Source of the DNA: Erodium maritimum
Taxonomy: Eukaryota; Streptophyta; Magnoliopsida; Geraniales; Geraniaceae
Direction: 5' to 3'
DNA: 64,000 nt
Assembly (NCBI GenBank): GCA_963921825.1
Contig: OY997590.1
Coordinates: forward strand, 41,185,039-41,249,038
Shown: one piece after another, positions 20,835 through 32,359 of the stretch
Position numbering within the stretch: the first letter of the stretch is position 1
Layout: every line of letters starts with the position of its first letter
Notes under the pieces: generated by a model
What the model saw: the letters and a program-made list of their open reading frames with translations, nothing else
Told to the model about the DNA's origin: nothing
Databases searched by the model: none
Program-made: the position numbers and the translations under genes

Positions 20835-23800
20835 TGTCACGCCCCTAATTCGGCAGGACCGAACCCGAATAAAAACAATTTTCAAACATTTTAATAAACC
20901 GCTTAAAATCCTTACTTTGAGTTAATCAAAATAATATTTTACAACTGAAAAACGTCCAAAACAAGCGGACAAAAACCAAAGCGTACGTCGCTAAACTTCA
21001 AAAAAAACCCGGACTCCCGCTCTCAGCTCTTCAAGCTTCGAGAGTTTCCCTAGTCCGTCTCACGACCAGTACCTGTAGGAAAAGCAGCTAGGGGTGAGCG
21101 TTCGCTCACCACCACGGATACCAGACTGACTACGGCATACTAGCAGAAATGCCGGAAAAACCAACAACAAACAAAACACCGGGGACTACTATCCCCAAAC
21201 TCAAATAACCCGACTGTCACACGAAAACTGTTACTTTCCAAAACCAACTCAAAACCCGGACGCGTAATGTAGACCCGACACCGCGGTTACAACCTCAACC
21301 CAAAACGCAAATAATAACCACGCAACACCCAAGATCACAAAGGATCGCACAGAACAAACAAGATCACAAAGGATCGCACTCCAGCTACTCAGTGCCGGTT
21401 GCTAACCGGTTGGGCTTGAGCCTGCCCCACGCAACTTTCCCGACACGCAGTCGGGCCAGGCGGTGGACCTGTTAGCGATATATACAGCAATACTTTTCCG
21501 ATAGCTAGTCGGAAGGGGAGCCACCCTTCATCGCAGAAGAATGCACAACTTTATCGATGGTTAGTCGGAAGGCTAGCCAACCCCCACGCGCGCGACCACA
21601 TGACCCCTTTTCTGTCATGCGGGCCCCAACCTCCATGCAACCACAATCATCACCCAAGGTTCAACAAATAGCGACAATAATATACGACTCACTACCCCTC
21701 GGTAGGACAGTCAACAATAGTACAGGTTTAACACCCCACAGGCACACATGGCCACCCACGACACACCAACAGTAATATACGGGTTCAACACCCCAAAGGC
21801 ACTCATGGCCACCCACAGACACAAACAGTAAAATACGGGTCAACACCCCACAGGCACACATGGCCACCCCCAACACACAAACAGTATAATACGGGTTCAA
21901 CACCCCCAAAGGCACACATGGCCACCTACGACACACAAACAGTAAAATACGGGTTGAACACCCCAAAGGCACTCATGGCCACCCACAGACACAAACAGTA
22001 AAATACGGCTCAACAACCTACAGGCACACATGGCCACCCCCGACACACAAACAGTAAAATACGGGTTCAACACCCCAAAGGCACACATGGCCACCCACGA
22101 CAAACAAACTGTAAAATACGGGTTCAACACCCCACAGGCACACATGGCCACCCCCAACACACAAACAGTATAATACGGGTTCAACACCCCCAAAGGCACA
22201 CATGGCCACCTACGACACACAAACAGTAAAATACGGGTTGAACACCCCAAAGGCACTCATGGCCACCCACAGACACAAACAGTAAAATACGGCTCAACAA
22301 CCTACAGGCACACATGGCCACCCCCGACACACAAACAGTAAAATACGGGTTCAACACCCCAAAGGCACACATGACCACCCTCATTAAACACAACAAGTTA
22401 CTTAACCTACGGGCACAACCAAAAGCCACCAGTATTTCTATTGTTCGATACGTTCACGTATCCCACGACACACCACTAAGTATCGCCTGCATTTCTATTG
22501 TTCGATAATTTTACTTATCCTACGACACCACTAAGTGTCACATGCATTTCTACTGTTAACTTTCCCTAGTCAAGGCCGAGATCCGGCTACTTTTCCCTAC
22601 CTCGTAACGCTTTCCCCAAAATTCCACGCCCAAGCTCCGGCGCGCTCGCGATCACTCGCCTAGTCTCCCCTTTCCGCGGTCGGCGGCACGATCTAACATG
22701 AACACAAATTAAAGCACTTTTTAAGTTTGCAGGCAAAGCTGAATTTTAATGAATTTGACGCCCAATTGCAACCCCGACAATGTCGATCACTCCCAAACGT
22801 CCCAATTACTCGAAATTGTCAATAATGGGCCCGGAAATGCCCGATTCGCCCGGCTCGGCGAATCTGCCCGGGATTGGAAACCACCCTTCCGGGGCTCCGA
22901 AAATTCCCGTTTTCGTTTCTACGATCTTAGAATAATTCAAGGGTTCCAATGCAATCGACGGAATCAATTTCCGACTTTCGAGCGATTTAATTCACGTTTA
23001 AAGTTTCTAAACCTGAAATTTCGAACTTTCACAATTTAATTCCATAATTCGTTCCGGGTGTGAAATATCGATTCGGGGATCGTCCAAAACCACCCGAACA
23101 CGAAAAACCCGAGACCCTACACGTGGGCCCCACCCGGCCACCACTAGCTGTGGGTAGTGGGACCGGTTCACCACAGTGGTGGCCGGTCCTAGCTTCGGCC
23201 AGCCACCACCCACGGTGGCCAGAGCTCCCCCGAGCCTCCGGTCACCGGAATCCGGTCATTTTCGTCTCAAAACGTCTCCAACGAACCCCACACCTCAACT
23301 CAACCATATTTAACTCATTTAAACATAAACCCTAACTTTCAAACGTACCAAAAACAGAATCAATTAGGTTCTCACTATAGGGAATGACGATGGGAGCTTG
23401 ATTCTTCAACCGTTGAGACGATCTGTCGGTTGGATCGTCGGGAAATCGACAAACCCTAACCCTTTTCCTTCTCTTTTTCCTTTTCCTCTTCTCCTTCTTC
23501 TCTCTCCTTTTCTCTCTTTTTTTCTCTTTTTTTTCTATTATGGCCGAACCCCCCCCCCCCATGTGGTCTTCCTTTTGTTTTGTTCAAAAATACCCACCAC
23601 CACCACTTGGGTGAAAAGTGGCAAGTGGGTCCCACCTCTTTAAAAAAATCTTTATAGATATTTTTCTTTCAAATTCGCGAAATTCGGTTGTCTCGGGCCC
23701 CAAACGGGCCCATTTTCCAAGAAATTACGAAACTTCACGGGCTACAAGGAAACGACTCAACTAAGACCGCTGTAACGACGACTAAGATTTTTGGATCCAA

Positions 23801-24046
23801 AACGGACCTCGAACGGACCAAAACGTCGCTCAGTTGACTTTTCCGGCAAAAAGTCAACCTTTCCCAAGCTGGTCAAAAAGTTGCCTTGAGTCCCTTAGAA
23901 CTCACTTTGGTCAATATCGGGGTCAACTTAAGTCCGATATGACCCTCGGGGTCAAATTTAGGTTCATTTAAGTGTTTGTCCCAAAATTTTAAATTTTCCT
24001 GTTTTTCCGCCGATTTGACTGGCGTTGATCGGGAGCGGTTCTTACA
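20835..24046 (-). mobile_element. Solo LTR, copy 2 of the long-LTR family (3.2 kb)
   Basis: It begins TGTCACGCCCC and ends GGTTCTTACA, with a perfect 5-bp TSD GCTTC at 20830-20834 and 24047-24051. Size and layout match copy 1 closely (hairpin block at 21069-21120, 57-bp array, CT-rich tract near 23460-23540, and TTTTCCTGTTTTTC near the right end). A C-run sits near 23550. No coding region is present. Orientation is inferred as for copy 1. Confidence 0.87.
21727..22400. repeat. 57-bp tandem array with a 284-bp higher-order repeat
   Basis: About eleven units near 57 bp, each with CAACACCCC, GGCACACATGGCCACCC and ACACAAACAGTAAAATACGG. Five units of 57, 58, 55, 57 and 57 bp (21841-22124, 284 bp) are repeated almost exactly from 22125 to about 22379, including their individual differences. 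That shows a recent block duplication over an older unit array. Long open frames on the minus strand here (Cys/Val-rich) are repeat artefacts. Confidence 0.9.
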
Positions 24047-24051
24047 GCTTC

Positions 24052-24685
24052 AAAGTCTGGGTAAGTCATAGTTATATAGATAAATAAATAAATAAATAGA
24101 ACCTTCTTCATAGTATTTAATCAAAATTGTTTCAAACAAATAAAATAAAATTTATTGTGGTAAACTTCATAAAAGTGAAGCAACTTTGGATATTGAACCC
24201 GACTGTATAATTGCTAGATGCAAAGTTAAAAAGACACAAAACAACTATTGTTGCGTTTTCCAAACCAACCCACTGAACTGATGTAAATTCATATCCCATC
24301 CAAGTAATCACGTGTAATTGTAATGATGTTTAATTTGAAAGTAGGTGAAAGTAAATGCGTGTAATTTTATTCATCTGTTAATTTTTTTAATGGGGTAATT
24401 ACAGAAAAATGTTATAACTATTTTGAAGCACCTCTTACACAGTCATCAGTTATACAAATCTATAAATAACAACTATCATTAACCATAAATGGCATCCTAT
24501 ATGTACTTGTAACCCTTTATAACTCGACACAACGTATTACCTGCACTTGCAATGGGAAGACGCTGAATTGGAGTATCATAAGTCCCTCATGTTCCGTAAA
24601 GCAAGCATACATAAACTGCTACACGGGTTCAACATTCTTGGTAAGAAGAGACACCAACGAACCCAAATTAGGAAATCGATGCAAT
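24052..24685. other. Unassigned AT-rich sequence with an (ATAA)n microsatellite
   Basis: Contains ATAAATAAATAAATAAATAG at about 24079-24098. No open frame or terminal repeat was recognised. It is the left flank of LINE2 and was contiguous with 32360 onward before that insertion. Confidence 0.5.
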
Positions 24686-24962
24686 AAAAAAAGCCCAAAC
24701 GACATCAAATAAACAAAAAACTCTCTCAACTCTACTGTAGCATTACTGTTGAATCTGCAACAGATCCTTCAGTTCTTCAACTTCTTCAACAACATCTTCT
24801 GGTGATCTTCATCTTCTCTTGCTGTTCTCTGTTCATGGTGTAGTGTCCTGGTTGTCCACACTAGGACTTCGGACCATCATTCTACAGGCAGCCACCTTCC
24901 TTCTCTTCATCTGGCCTGATCTCATCTACTCAATATCTTCAGCAGCTCTCTCGATTGGTTTA

Positions 24963-27796
24963 ATGGAAAGCTCAAGACTATCAGTTCAAGAACTAATGGG
25001 AGGTCCAGCTCATGACAGGCCCTCTGTGGCTCATTGCAGGCCCTCTGTGGCTCCAATCAAACGTACCAGATTAGCTAAAAAAGGAAAAGAGATCAACAAG
25101 ACAAGAATCGATGGTGGTTACTCTGATTCTTCATCAGATAGAACACAAGAGTACACTCCTGGGGGGCATACTAAGCTGATAAAGGGCCAAAAAATGTTCT
25201 ATGACAAGTTCTTCAATCCTATAAGCTCTGATACTGATCAAACCCCAATATTATCACTTACCAGAGATAGAAGCTGCAATGATCTAGCTGCTGTTGGGCC
25301 AAGCAACAAAGAAAATACACATGAAGCATCCTCCTCAATGGGGTTCCCTCCTCCTGGTTTTGAAAATGTAATGCCATTGCATAAGAGAAAGACAAAAGCT
25401 AAGCCACCAAACACCAACATTCATACAACCTTTGTACTCAATATTCCTCCTGCAGCTCAATCAGTCTGGCTACAAAAAATCTTTGAAAGGGCTTCTGGTT
25501 ATCACAAGGCAATGGTCTCTCTTAAACCCAATAGGACTGGTTATTGGTATGGATTTGTTTATTTCAATTCTGAGGCCACTCTAGAAACAGCATTACACCA
25601 ATTTAATGGAGCAACCTTTGAGGGCTATCAGCTGCTGGTCACAAAAGCTTGGGATAAAAATAGAAATTCTCTGCCCTCAGCTCCTTCTGCAACTCACAAG
25701 ATCCAGAACTCCAAAGCTCCCAGGGTTGGTGGCTTGTACAAGAGGTATGAAGACTTTCTCTATCAGGGCTCTGTGGTATCTGCTCATTCTCAAATTCTAC
25801 AGCAATCCATTCTTGCCATCTCTGCTTTGAACCTTACCTAGGAAGCTATGCAGAGAGAAATTGCCCTTCAAGGAGTTTCTGATATACATCTCAAGTCATT
25901 AGGAAACAAGGTTTTTCTTGTACACTGTCCAGACCAGGATTTTTTCTCTGAACTCCTTTCTGATGAGGGTAACTGGCTCAAGGAGTGTGGCTAATATGTG
26001 TGCCTACACATCCTAAGATCTGCTTGAAGGGTGGAAGGTTTGTTCGGTTAGCTTTAACAGGTGTTCCTTTCCATGGCTGGTGTGAGGAATCCTTCCAAGC
26101 CTCTGTGGCTGGTTTAGGAACTCTTATCTTTACTCATCCAATGACAAAAGCTGCCTCTGACCTTGATATTGCTTATGTGTTAATTCATACTACATCCCTC
26201 ACTCCTATTTCTGAGGATGTCAATCTAATGTTTGGAAAGGATTCCTTTAAGGTACATGCATCCTCTCTGAACATCTTAGCCTTACCTCCCCTCCAATCTA
26301 TATTAAGCTCTACTGCCTCATCCTTCTCAAACCCTTCTTACTCTGAAGAAGATCCTTTCCTCTCCCAACCCTTGGGACCTCAAACTCAACAGGATCTTTC
26401 TCAAACATTCAGAGCAGTCACTCACCTTCTCAATAATGAGCATTTACTTCAGGCCAATGAGGGTTTGGTTTGTCCCTCAGTCTCTCCCAAAGTTGTTACT
26501 TCTCAGGTTAATTTGATGGACCCTGCATTGGATCTTATTGAGATCCCTGAGGCTTGCTTGGATTTAGAGGCCATTCTATTAACAAGTCCTCAGATATTGG
26601 CTGCTGATACTGGTATTATTGGAGATGGATGTGATTCAATCCCTACTGATGCTGAGGATGCTGTGATCAATACTCCTTTCACCTCTCCATTTCTTATTCA
26701 TCATTCTGAAGCTTGCTTGGAATTGGAGGCCATTTTCATAAAAAGTCCTCAGATCTTGGCTGCTGCTACTGATATTATTGGAGATGGATGTGATTCAATC
26801 CACACTGATGCTGATGTTGCTGTGATCAATACTCATTTCACCTCTCCACTTCCTATCCAACTAGATTTAGCTGTTGCCAAAGACACTCTTGACTCTTCTA
26901 TCCAGCCAACTTTATTCTCTAATTCTAAGGCTGAATCAATACAACCTTCAATCTCTACAGTACTGGTTCAAGTTTTGGAGGGAACTGACACTGCAATGTT
27001 AGGTCCTCAAGCCTCCAATCCCTCAGCTACTGTATGTGGGGCCACTGCATGTCCTACTATAATAAGGTCCACTAATCTCCCTGCTAATAACCTTTTAATC
27101 ACATCATCTACCCTGCAAAATACAATTGAGAAGCAACATTTATTGTTGGGGAGGGTTCAAGAAGAAAGCATATTGGGAAAAGGCTCATTTGAAGCTGTCA
27201 TTGACCAGGGCTTAGTGTCATTAGCTGCACACTCAAGGGGTCCACCTGGTTTAGATTTACTCTTAAGTAGAGAGGAGTTACAGGTTGTTAATCCTCAACA
27301 CCTCACATCCCCCATGTCTCCTATTTTTCTGCAAAATCAAATAGCAGAGGTGGCAGATTTCATGGGGCTCAATACTAAGGCAGCAACACCATCACCCTCA
27401 GTCATCCCAAAGGCAAAAAAGAAGAAAAAATACTCCAAAGTAAAAACCATCCATATGTATGAAACTAGATCAAAACTAAAAGAAGGAAAGAAGGAGGCAG
27501 GACTGGTAGTTTCTGCTAAAAAAAAGACATTAGCTCCACTATTGCTTGAAGGCTCTGAAGCCAAGAGGGCTTGGAATTTTGGGAAGGCTATTGGACTAAA
27601 GGCAAGAGTAAGTGAAGAATTATTACTCCACCATCTCTCTCAATTGGAAGACTCTCAACATTTGAATGAAGACTCTCAGAATGAGGCATTGGAAGACTGT
27701 GATACAAATGATCAAGATGCTGAATGCATTGAACCAGAAATTGATGAGGATGATCTGGTGAGCTACAACGTCACCAATATTGCCTCTTCCAATTAA
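24963..27796 (+). pseudogene. LINE2 ORF1 (RRM, C-terminal basic/acidic tail), one stop and one frameshift
   Basis: The likely start is the ATG at 24963 (MESSRLSVQELMGG); an upstream in-frame ATG at 24819 has no counterpart in LINE3. An RRM lies at about 25415-25650 (RNP2-like FVLNIP, RNP1-like YWYGFVYF). TAG at 25839-25841 and a frameshift near 25980 interrupt it. The following region (VRLALTGVPFHGWCEESF) resembles the DUF4283-type domain common in plant LINE ORF1s. A 159-bp tandem duplication (26549-26707 and 26708-26866) doubles 53 codons. The tail has MYETRSKLKEGKK and an acidic end, terminating with TAA at 27794-27796, four bases before the ORF2 ATG. Confidence 0.85.
26549..26866 (+). repeat. 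159-bp in-frame tandem duplication in LINE2 ORF1
   Basis: Two 53-codon units, opening EACLDLEAILL and EACLELEAIFI and both containing GIIGDGCDS or DIIGDGCDS, sit head to tail. LINE3 has a single copy of this segment near 36970-37115, so the duplication is specific to the LINE2 lineage. Because the period is a multiple of three, the reading frame is kept. Confidence 0.9.
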
Positions 27797-27800
27797 TTGA

Positions 27801-30800
27801 ATGAAACTACTCACATGGAATGTGAGGGGGATCTCCTCATCCCAGAAGAGGAGAGTTCTTAGTACCTTGTTGCACAAGCATTGCCCCAATTTTATTCTCC
27901 TGCAGGAAACAAAATTAGATCCTTTTCCATCTTTTTTTCTGAGGAGCTGTGGATTAACATCTGAATGGGATCATGCTGTTATAGACTCATCAGGCAATTC
28001 TGGAGGACTCTTATCAATTTGGAAATCAAAACAATTCTGCACTACTGATATTCAGAAGATCAAAGGGGCAATTATCTGGGTTGGGAGGATAGTAACTGTA
28101 AGTTGCTCTTGCTGCATTGTCAATATTTATGCTCCAAAGACTACCACTGAAAGGAAAGCTCTGTGGAAAGATTTATCTGAAAAACTCAAAGGTTTACAAG
28201 ATGATTATCTATTCATCTTGGCTGGGGACTTCAATGATGTGTTAAGCCCTGATGAGAGGTCCAGTCAAAGAAGAGGGGGCTCTAGCATGATCCATCTAAA
28301 TGACTTGGTTTCTCATCTCAGTCTCATGGACCTCCCTCTTCAAGGTGGAAAGTTTACTTGGTTTGGCCCTGGCTCAAGAGCTTCTAGATTAGACAGGTTT
28401 CTGATCTCACCTGCTCTTCTCTCTATATTCTCTTCTCTATCTCAAAGCTGTCTCCCAAGAATTATTTCAGATCATAGGCCTCTTATTTTAACTGATACAC
28501 ATCAAGATTGGGGACCTAAACCCTTCAAGTACCTAAATATTTTGGCTGATGATTCAAGGTTCCTCCATGCTGTTCAAAGCTTCTGGTCCTCTTATAATGT
28601 CCAAGGACTCCCTTGTTATATACTTTGGAAAAAGCTTAACTTACTCAAAGCTGATCTAAAAACTTGGAACTCGGAAGTATTTGGTTTCCTGGATACTCAA
28701 ATAGCCAAACTCATATCAGAAGTACACCAACTTGATACTCTTGCTGAGGGAAGAGGTCTATCTCCAGCTGAAAGCACAAATAGAGGCTACCTCCAAGCTA
28801 TTCTCATTCAAAAGCAACAAGCAACAAGCAAAATTATGGAGCCAAAAAGCAAGGGAAAAATGGCATTATGATGGAGATAGAGGGTCCAAATACTACCACG
28901 GAATAGCAAATTACAAAGGCACAAAAGGAAAAATATCTCAAGTACTATATAAAGGAAATATGTTAACTCAACCACTGGATATCAAGCAAGCAGCTGCTGA
29001 TCATTTCAAGGATAGATTTTCCTCTGCTGGAATTGAAGATGTTTCTCTGGATGATCTACCTTTTAATTCCATCTCTCATGAGCAAGCTTCTTGGTTGGAA
29101 AGACCATTTGATGAAACTGAGGTGTTGCAGGCACTAATGGCTTGTCATGGGGATAAAGCCCCTGGGCCTGATGGATTCAATCTCCATTTCTTCCAAATTT
29201 GTTGGCCAATTATCAAAGAAGATCTCTTGAACTTTGTCTCAGCATTCCACCTCTCAGGTCAACTTGGCAAGGGGCTAAACTCATCCTTTATAGCTCTAAT
29301 TCCCAAATCATCCTCCACCCTCACTTTTGATGATTTCAGACCCATTAGTTTAATGGGGGGGGGGGGGGGTCATACAAAATCATCTCTAAATTGCTCTCTC
29401 TTAGACTCAAAACAATTATTAGTAATTTGATTGGAGAGGAACAATCAGCTTTTATCAGTGGAAGGCAAATTACAGATGGCATTGTAGTTGCATCTGAATT
29501 GGTCCAGCATCTCAAAAAATCACACACAAAGGCATTTATCTTTAAGGCAGACCTGGAGAAGGCTTTTGATAAGGTCTCTTGGATGTATATTTTGCAGCTC
29601 CTTACTAGAATGGGTTTTGGTGCTAAATGGAAGCTCTGGATGATCTCATGCTTCAGAGCATATGTCTCAGTCTTGATCAATGGTTCTCCATCTCCAGATT
29701 TTCAAATGACAAGAGGAATCAGGCAAGGATGTGCTCTATCTCCACTCATATTTGTAATTGTTGCAGAAGGGTTAAATCAAATTTTGAAGGCTTCCCTACA
29801 TACTGGGCTATTAAAAGGTATCCAAATCAACCAATCAACTCCTTAAATATCACTGCTCCAATTTGCTGATGATTCTATATTCTTCATAAAAGCTGAGGAC
29901 ACAAGCATTGCTTTTCTCAAATATGTTCTCCACTTGTACCATCTAGCTTCTGGCCTTACTGTCAATTACTCCAAATTAGCTTTGATACCTTTTAATATCT
30001 CTGAAGCTGCAAAATTGGTTATGCTAGCAAGTCTTGGCTGCTCTGAAGAAACTATCCCATTCACTTATCTGGGATTTCCTTTAGGTGCCAATCCCAAAAG
30101 AACCACAACTTGGGAGCCAATTCTCAAAAAATTCAAGTCAGCCCTAGGGCTTTGGCAAGCAAAACTGTTATCTTTGGGAGGGAGAATAACACTTATTAAA
30201 TCAACACTGGGGGCTCTACCATTATATTTCTTCTCCATCTTCAGAGCTCCTAAAGGGGTCATTAAGTCTATGGAAAGATGGCAAAGAAAATTTCTCTGGC
30301 ATGGGACACCAAAAGAGCACACCTTCAGCAAAGTAAGATGGAGCACTGTGTGTCAAAGCAAAGAGGAGGGTGGTCTTGGAATCAGAAATCTCAACCTCAT
30401 GAATATCTCCCTCCTATCCAAGTGGTGGTGGAGATTTGCCTTGGATAGAGGATCACTTTGGAAGCTTGTAATCTGTTGAAAGTATGGGTGGAATCCAAAT
30501 GATTGGGATCTCTCAAAATTTTGCATTGTACGCCCTGCAACCTTTATGCAGCATATACTCTCTCTCAATTCTGATCCAAGGTTCTCTGACTTGTTTGGGA
30601 TTAAGGGTCTATCTTGGAAGGTGGGTAATGGTCAAAGGGTTCTGTTCTGGGAGGACTCTTGGTGGGGAGACACTCCTTTCAAATTTCTCTATCCCAGGCT
30701 ATATTTATTATCCCAGTCAAAAGCCTTACTTGTATCTGAAGCCAAGCCAGATGCTTCTTGGGATTTACATTTCAGAAGAATCCCTAGAGGAAGGGCTGAG

Positions 30801-31512
30801 ACTGATTGGATGACTTTGCAATTCATCCTCAATGGGGTACATCTCTCCTCCCACCAAGACACTCTCATTTGGGCTGGGGATCCTAAAGGCTTCTCTGTAT
30901 CAAGGATTTATAGACTTCTACAACAACAAAGATCCAATCCTCCTTCTCAATTCAGCTGGCTTCAGTCTCTTTGGCTACCTGGAATTCCACCGAAGATCAC
31001 TGCCTTTTGCTGGCTTTCTTGCCATGAGGCTCTACCAACCAACTGTTTCCTTGAAGCTAGAGGTATGCCTCTAAATATGGATGATCTTCTTTGCAAAATT
31101 TGCAGCTGGGACTTTGAGAATGGACCACATGTTCTCCTGCATTGTGGAAGGGCTTGGCAGGTTTGGTCTATGGTCCTTTCTTGGTGGGGGTTAGTTTGGG
31201 TGATACCTGGCAATATCCAAACCATCCTTTCTTCTTGGCCATCCTTGATCTCAAGATACAAAATCTCCTCTTGGTGCAACCTAGCTCAACCTCACTTGCT
31301 GGCAAATCTGGCTTGCCAGAAATGATCTAATATTCAATGGGGTTGTTCAGTCACCTGCTATCATCTTTGACAAAATAGTGACTCGGTCTTATAGCTGGGA
31401 GAGGGCTCTATTCAAGTCAAAAGGGATATTCTTCCCATTCAGAACCTGGAAAGCCTCACCTATTACTTGCTGCTCTCAACTGGTGGTAGGTTTTGGCTAT
31501 CTTTGGTGGTGA
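27801..31512 (+). pseudogene. LINE2 ORF2 (endonuclease, RT, zf-RVT), several lesions
   Basis: The endonuclease at 27801-28500 is well preserved: TWNVRGISSSQKRR, LQETKLD, IVNIYAPK, AGDFNDVL, SRLDRFLIS and SDHRPLIL. A frameshift near 28825 falls in an AAGCAAC slippage repeat. A second falls at a G-run of 15 (29355-29369). The RT has APGPDGF, ADLEKAFDKVSW and LQFADDSIFF. There are in-frame stops TAA at 29844-29846 and TGA at 30477-30479, and a frameshift near 31283 inside the zf-RVT region (CKICSWDFENGPHVLLHC). The reading ends at TGA 31510-31512. Catalytic residues remain visible, so most damage is recent loss of frame. Confidence 0.88.
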
Positions 31513-32343
31513 TTTTCCTGGGGGGGGGGGGGGGGGGGGGGTTTGGGGTGGGCTGGGTTGGGTTTGGGGACTGTTGTGAGCTTTGGTAAGGTTTTTTGGT
31601 TTGTTTTGGCTCCTGGTGTGTGGGTTCTTCAGCTCCTCTTCCCTCCTCCTCCTCTTGTGTTTTTGGGTAGTTTATTTAGATGAGTGTTTTCTCTTTTTTC
31701 GTTTGCTGATTCATTTTCAGGTGCCTCTCCATTCCTACTCTCTGGGATGGTTCCTTGCCATCATTTCCAACTTCAGCAGAATTGGCGTGCCCCTTTTCTG
31801 CATTTACACTCTACAGCCTCCTCAATTCAGTACAACATCATCATCCAAGGAGATAAAGATCATCTTGATACCTGGATCATCCCTACTACAATCCATGTTC
31901 CGGCTGAAGCTCACCAATCATCCGGCTGAAGCTCTTCAATCATCAATTTTCAAAGAACATCCAAGCATATATCCAACTGTAACTCTGCATCTCAACTCCT
32001 GCATAACTTGGGACGCAAGTTTCTTCTACATTTGCAACTTCATACCCTCCCTTTCCATTACTTGGGACACAAGTTTCACCTCCAGCTGCAAATACTTACC
32101 CTCAGCTTTACGTTACTCTCTTGATCTACACTAACGCATTCAAAGCATCTAAGTCCCACTGCATTCTCAAGTGTCATCTAATTACCTCATTGTTTTATTT
32201 TCTAGGTTTCGATTTAATACTTGTAGTTTCCTTCTTCTTCCCTTACAAATCAACATATGATTGATTGTGGGAAGAAGTTGGTTTGTTTCCTGTTTCCTCT
32301 TTTACCTCAAGAGAGGTATTAATTCAATTCTGCTTTGCCGATC
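31513..32343 (+). other. LINE2 3' UTR
   Basis: Begins with a G-run of about 20 near 31520-31541, then GT-rich sequence, then a C/T-rich body and AATTCTGCTTTGCCGATC before the A-tail. No coding potential. Short frames in it have no counterparts in LINE4. Confidence 0.7.
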
Positions 32344-32359
32344 AAAAAAAAGCCCAAAC

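Larger units (their letters stand above)
24701..32343 (+). mobile_element. LINE2: nearly full-length L1-type LINE with RRM in ORF1
   Basis: A 7.6 kb element with 5' UTR, ORF1, ORF2, 3' UTR and an A-tail. It is flanked by AAAAAAAGCCCAAAC at 24686-24700 and again after the tail at about 32345-32359; the A-run makes the exact junction ambiguous. The 3' end reads TTTGCCGATCAAAAAA. The order RRM-ORF1, APE endonuclease, RT, zf-RVT without RNase H matches the plant BNR-type L1 clade. The reading frames carry a handful of stops and frameshifts, so it is inactive but not old. Confidence 0.9.

Noticed and set aside
21661..22429. Several overlapping minus-strand open frames encoding repeated Cys/Val-rich peptides
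   Set aside because: They follow the 57-bp array inside an LTR. The 284-bp block period shifts frames between units and no start or domain is conserved.
24819..24962. Upstream ATG of LINE2 ORF1
   Set aside because: The 48 extra residues are hydrophobic and have no counterpart in LINE3. The ATG at 24963 aligns with the LINE3 start.
29931..30479. Separate small genes in the LINE2 RT region
   Set aside because: They are segments of one ORF2 frame divided by point stops at 29844-29846 and 30477-30479.
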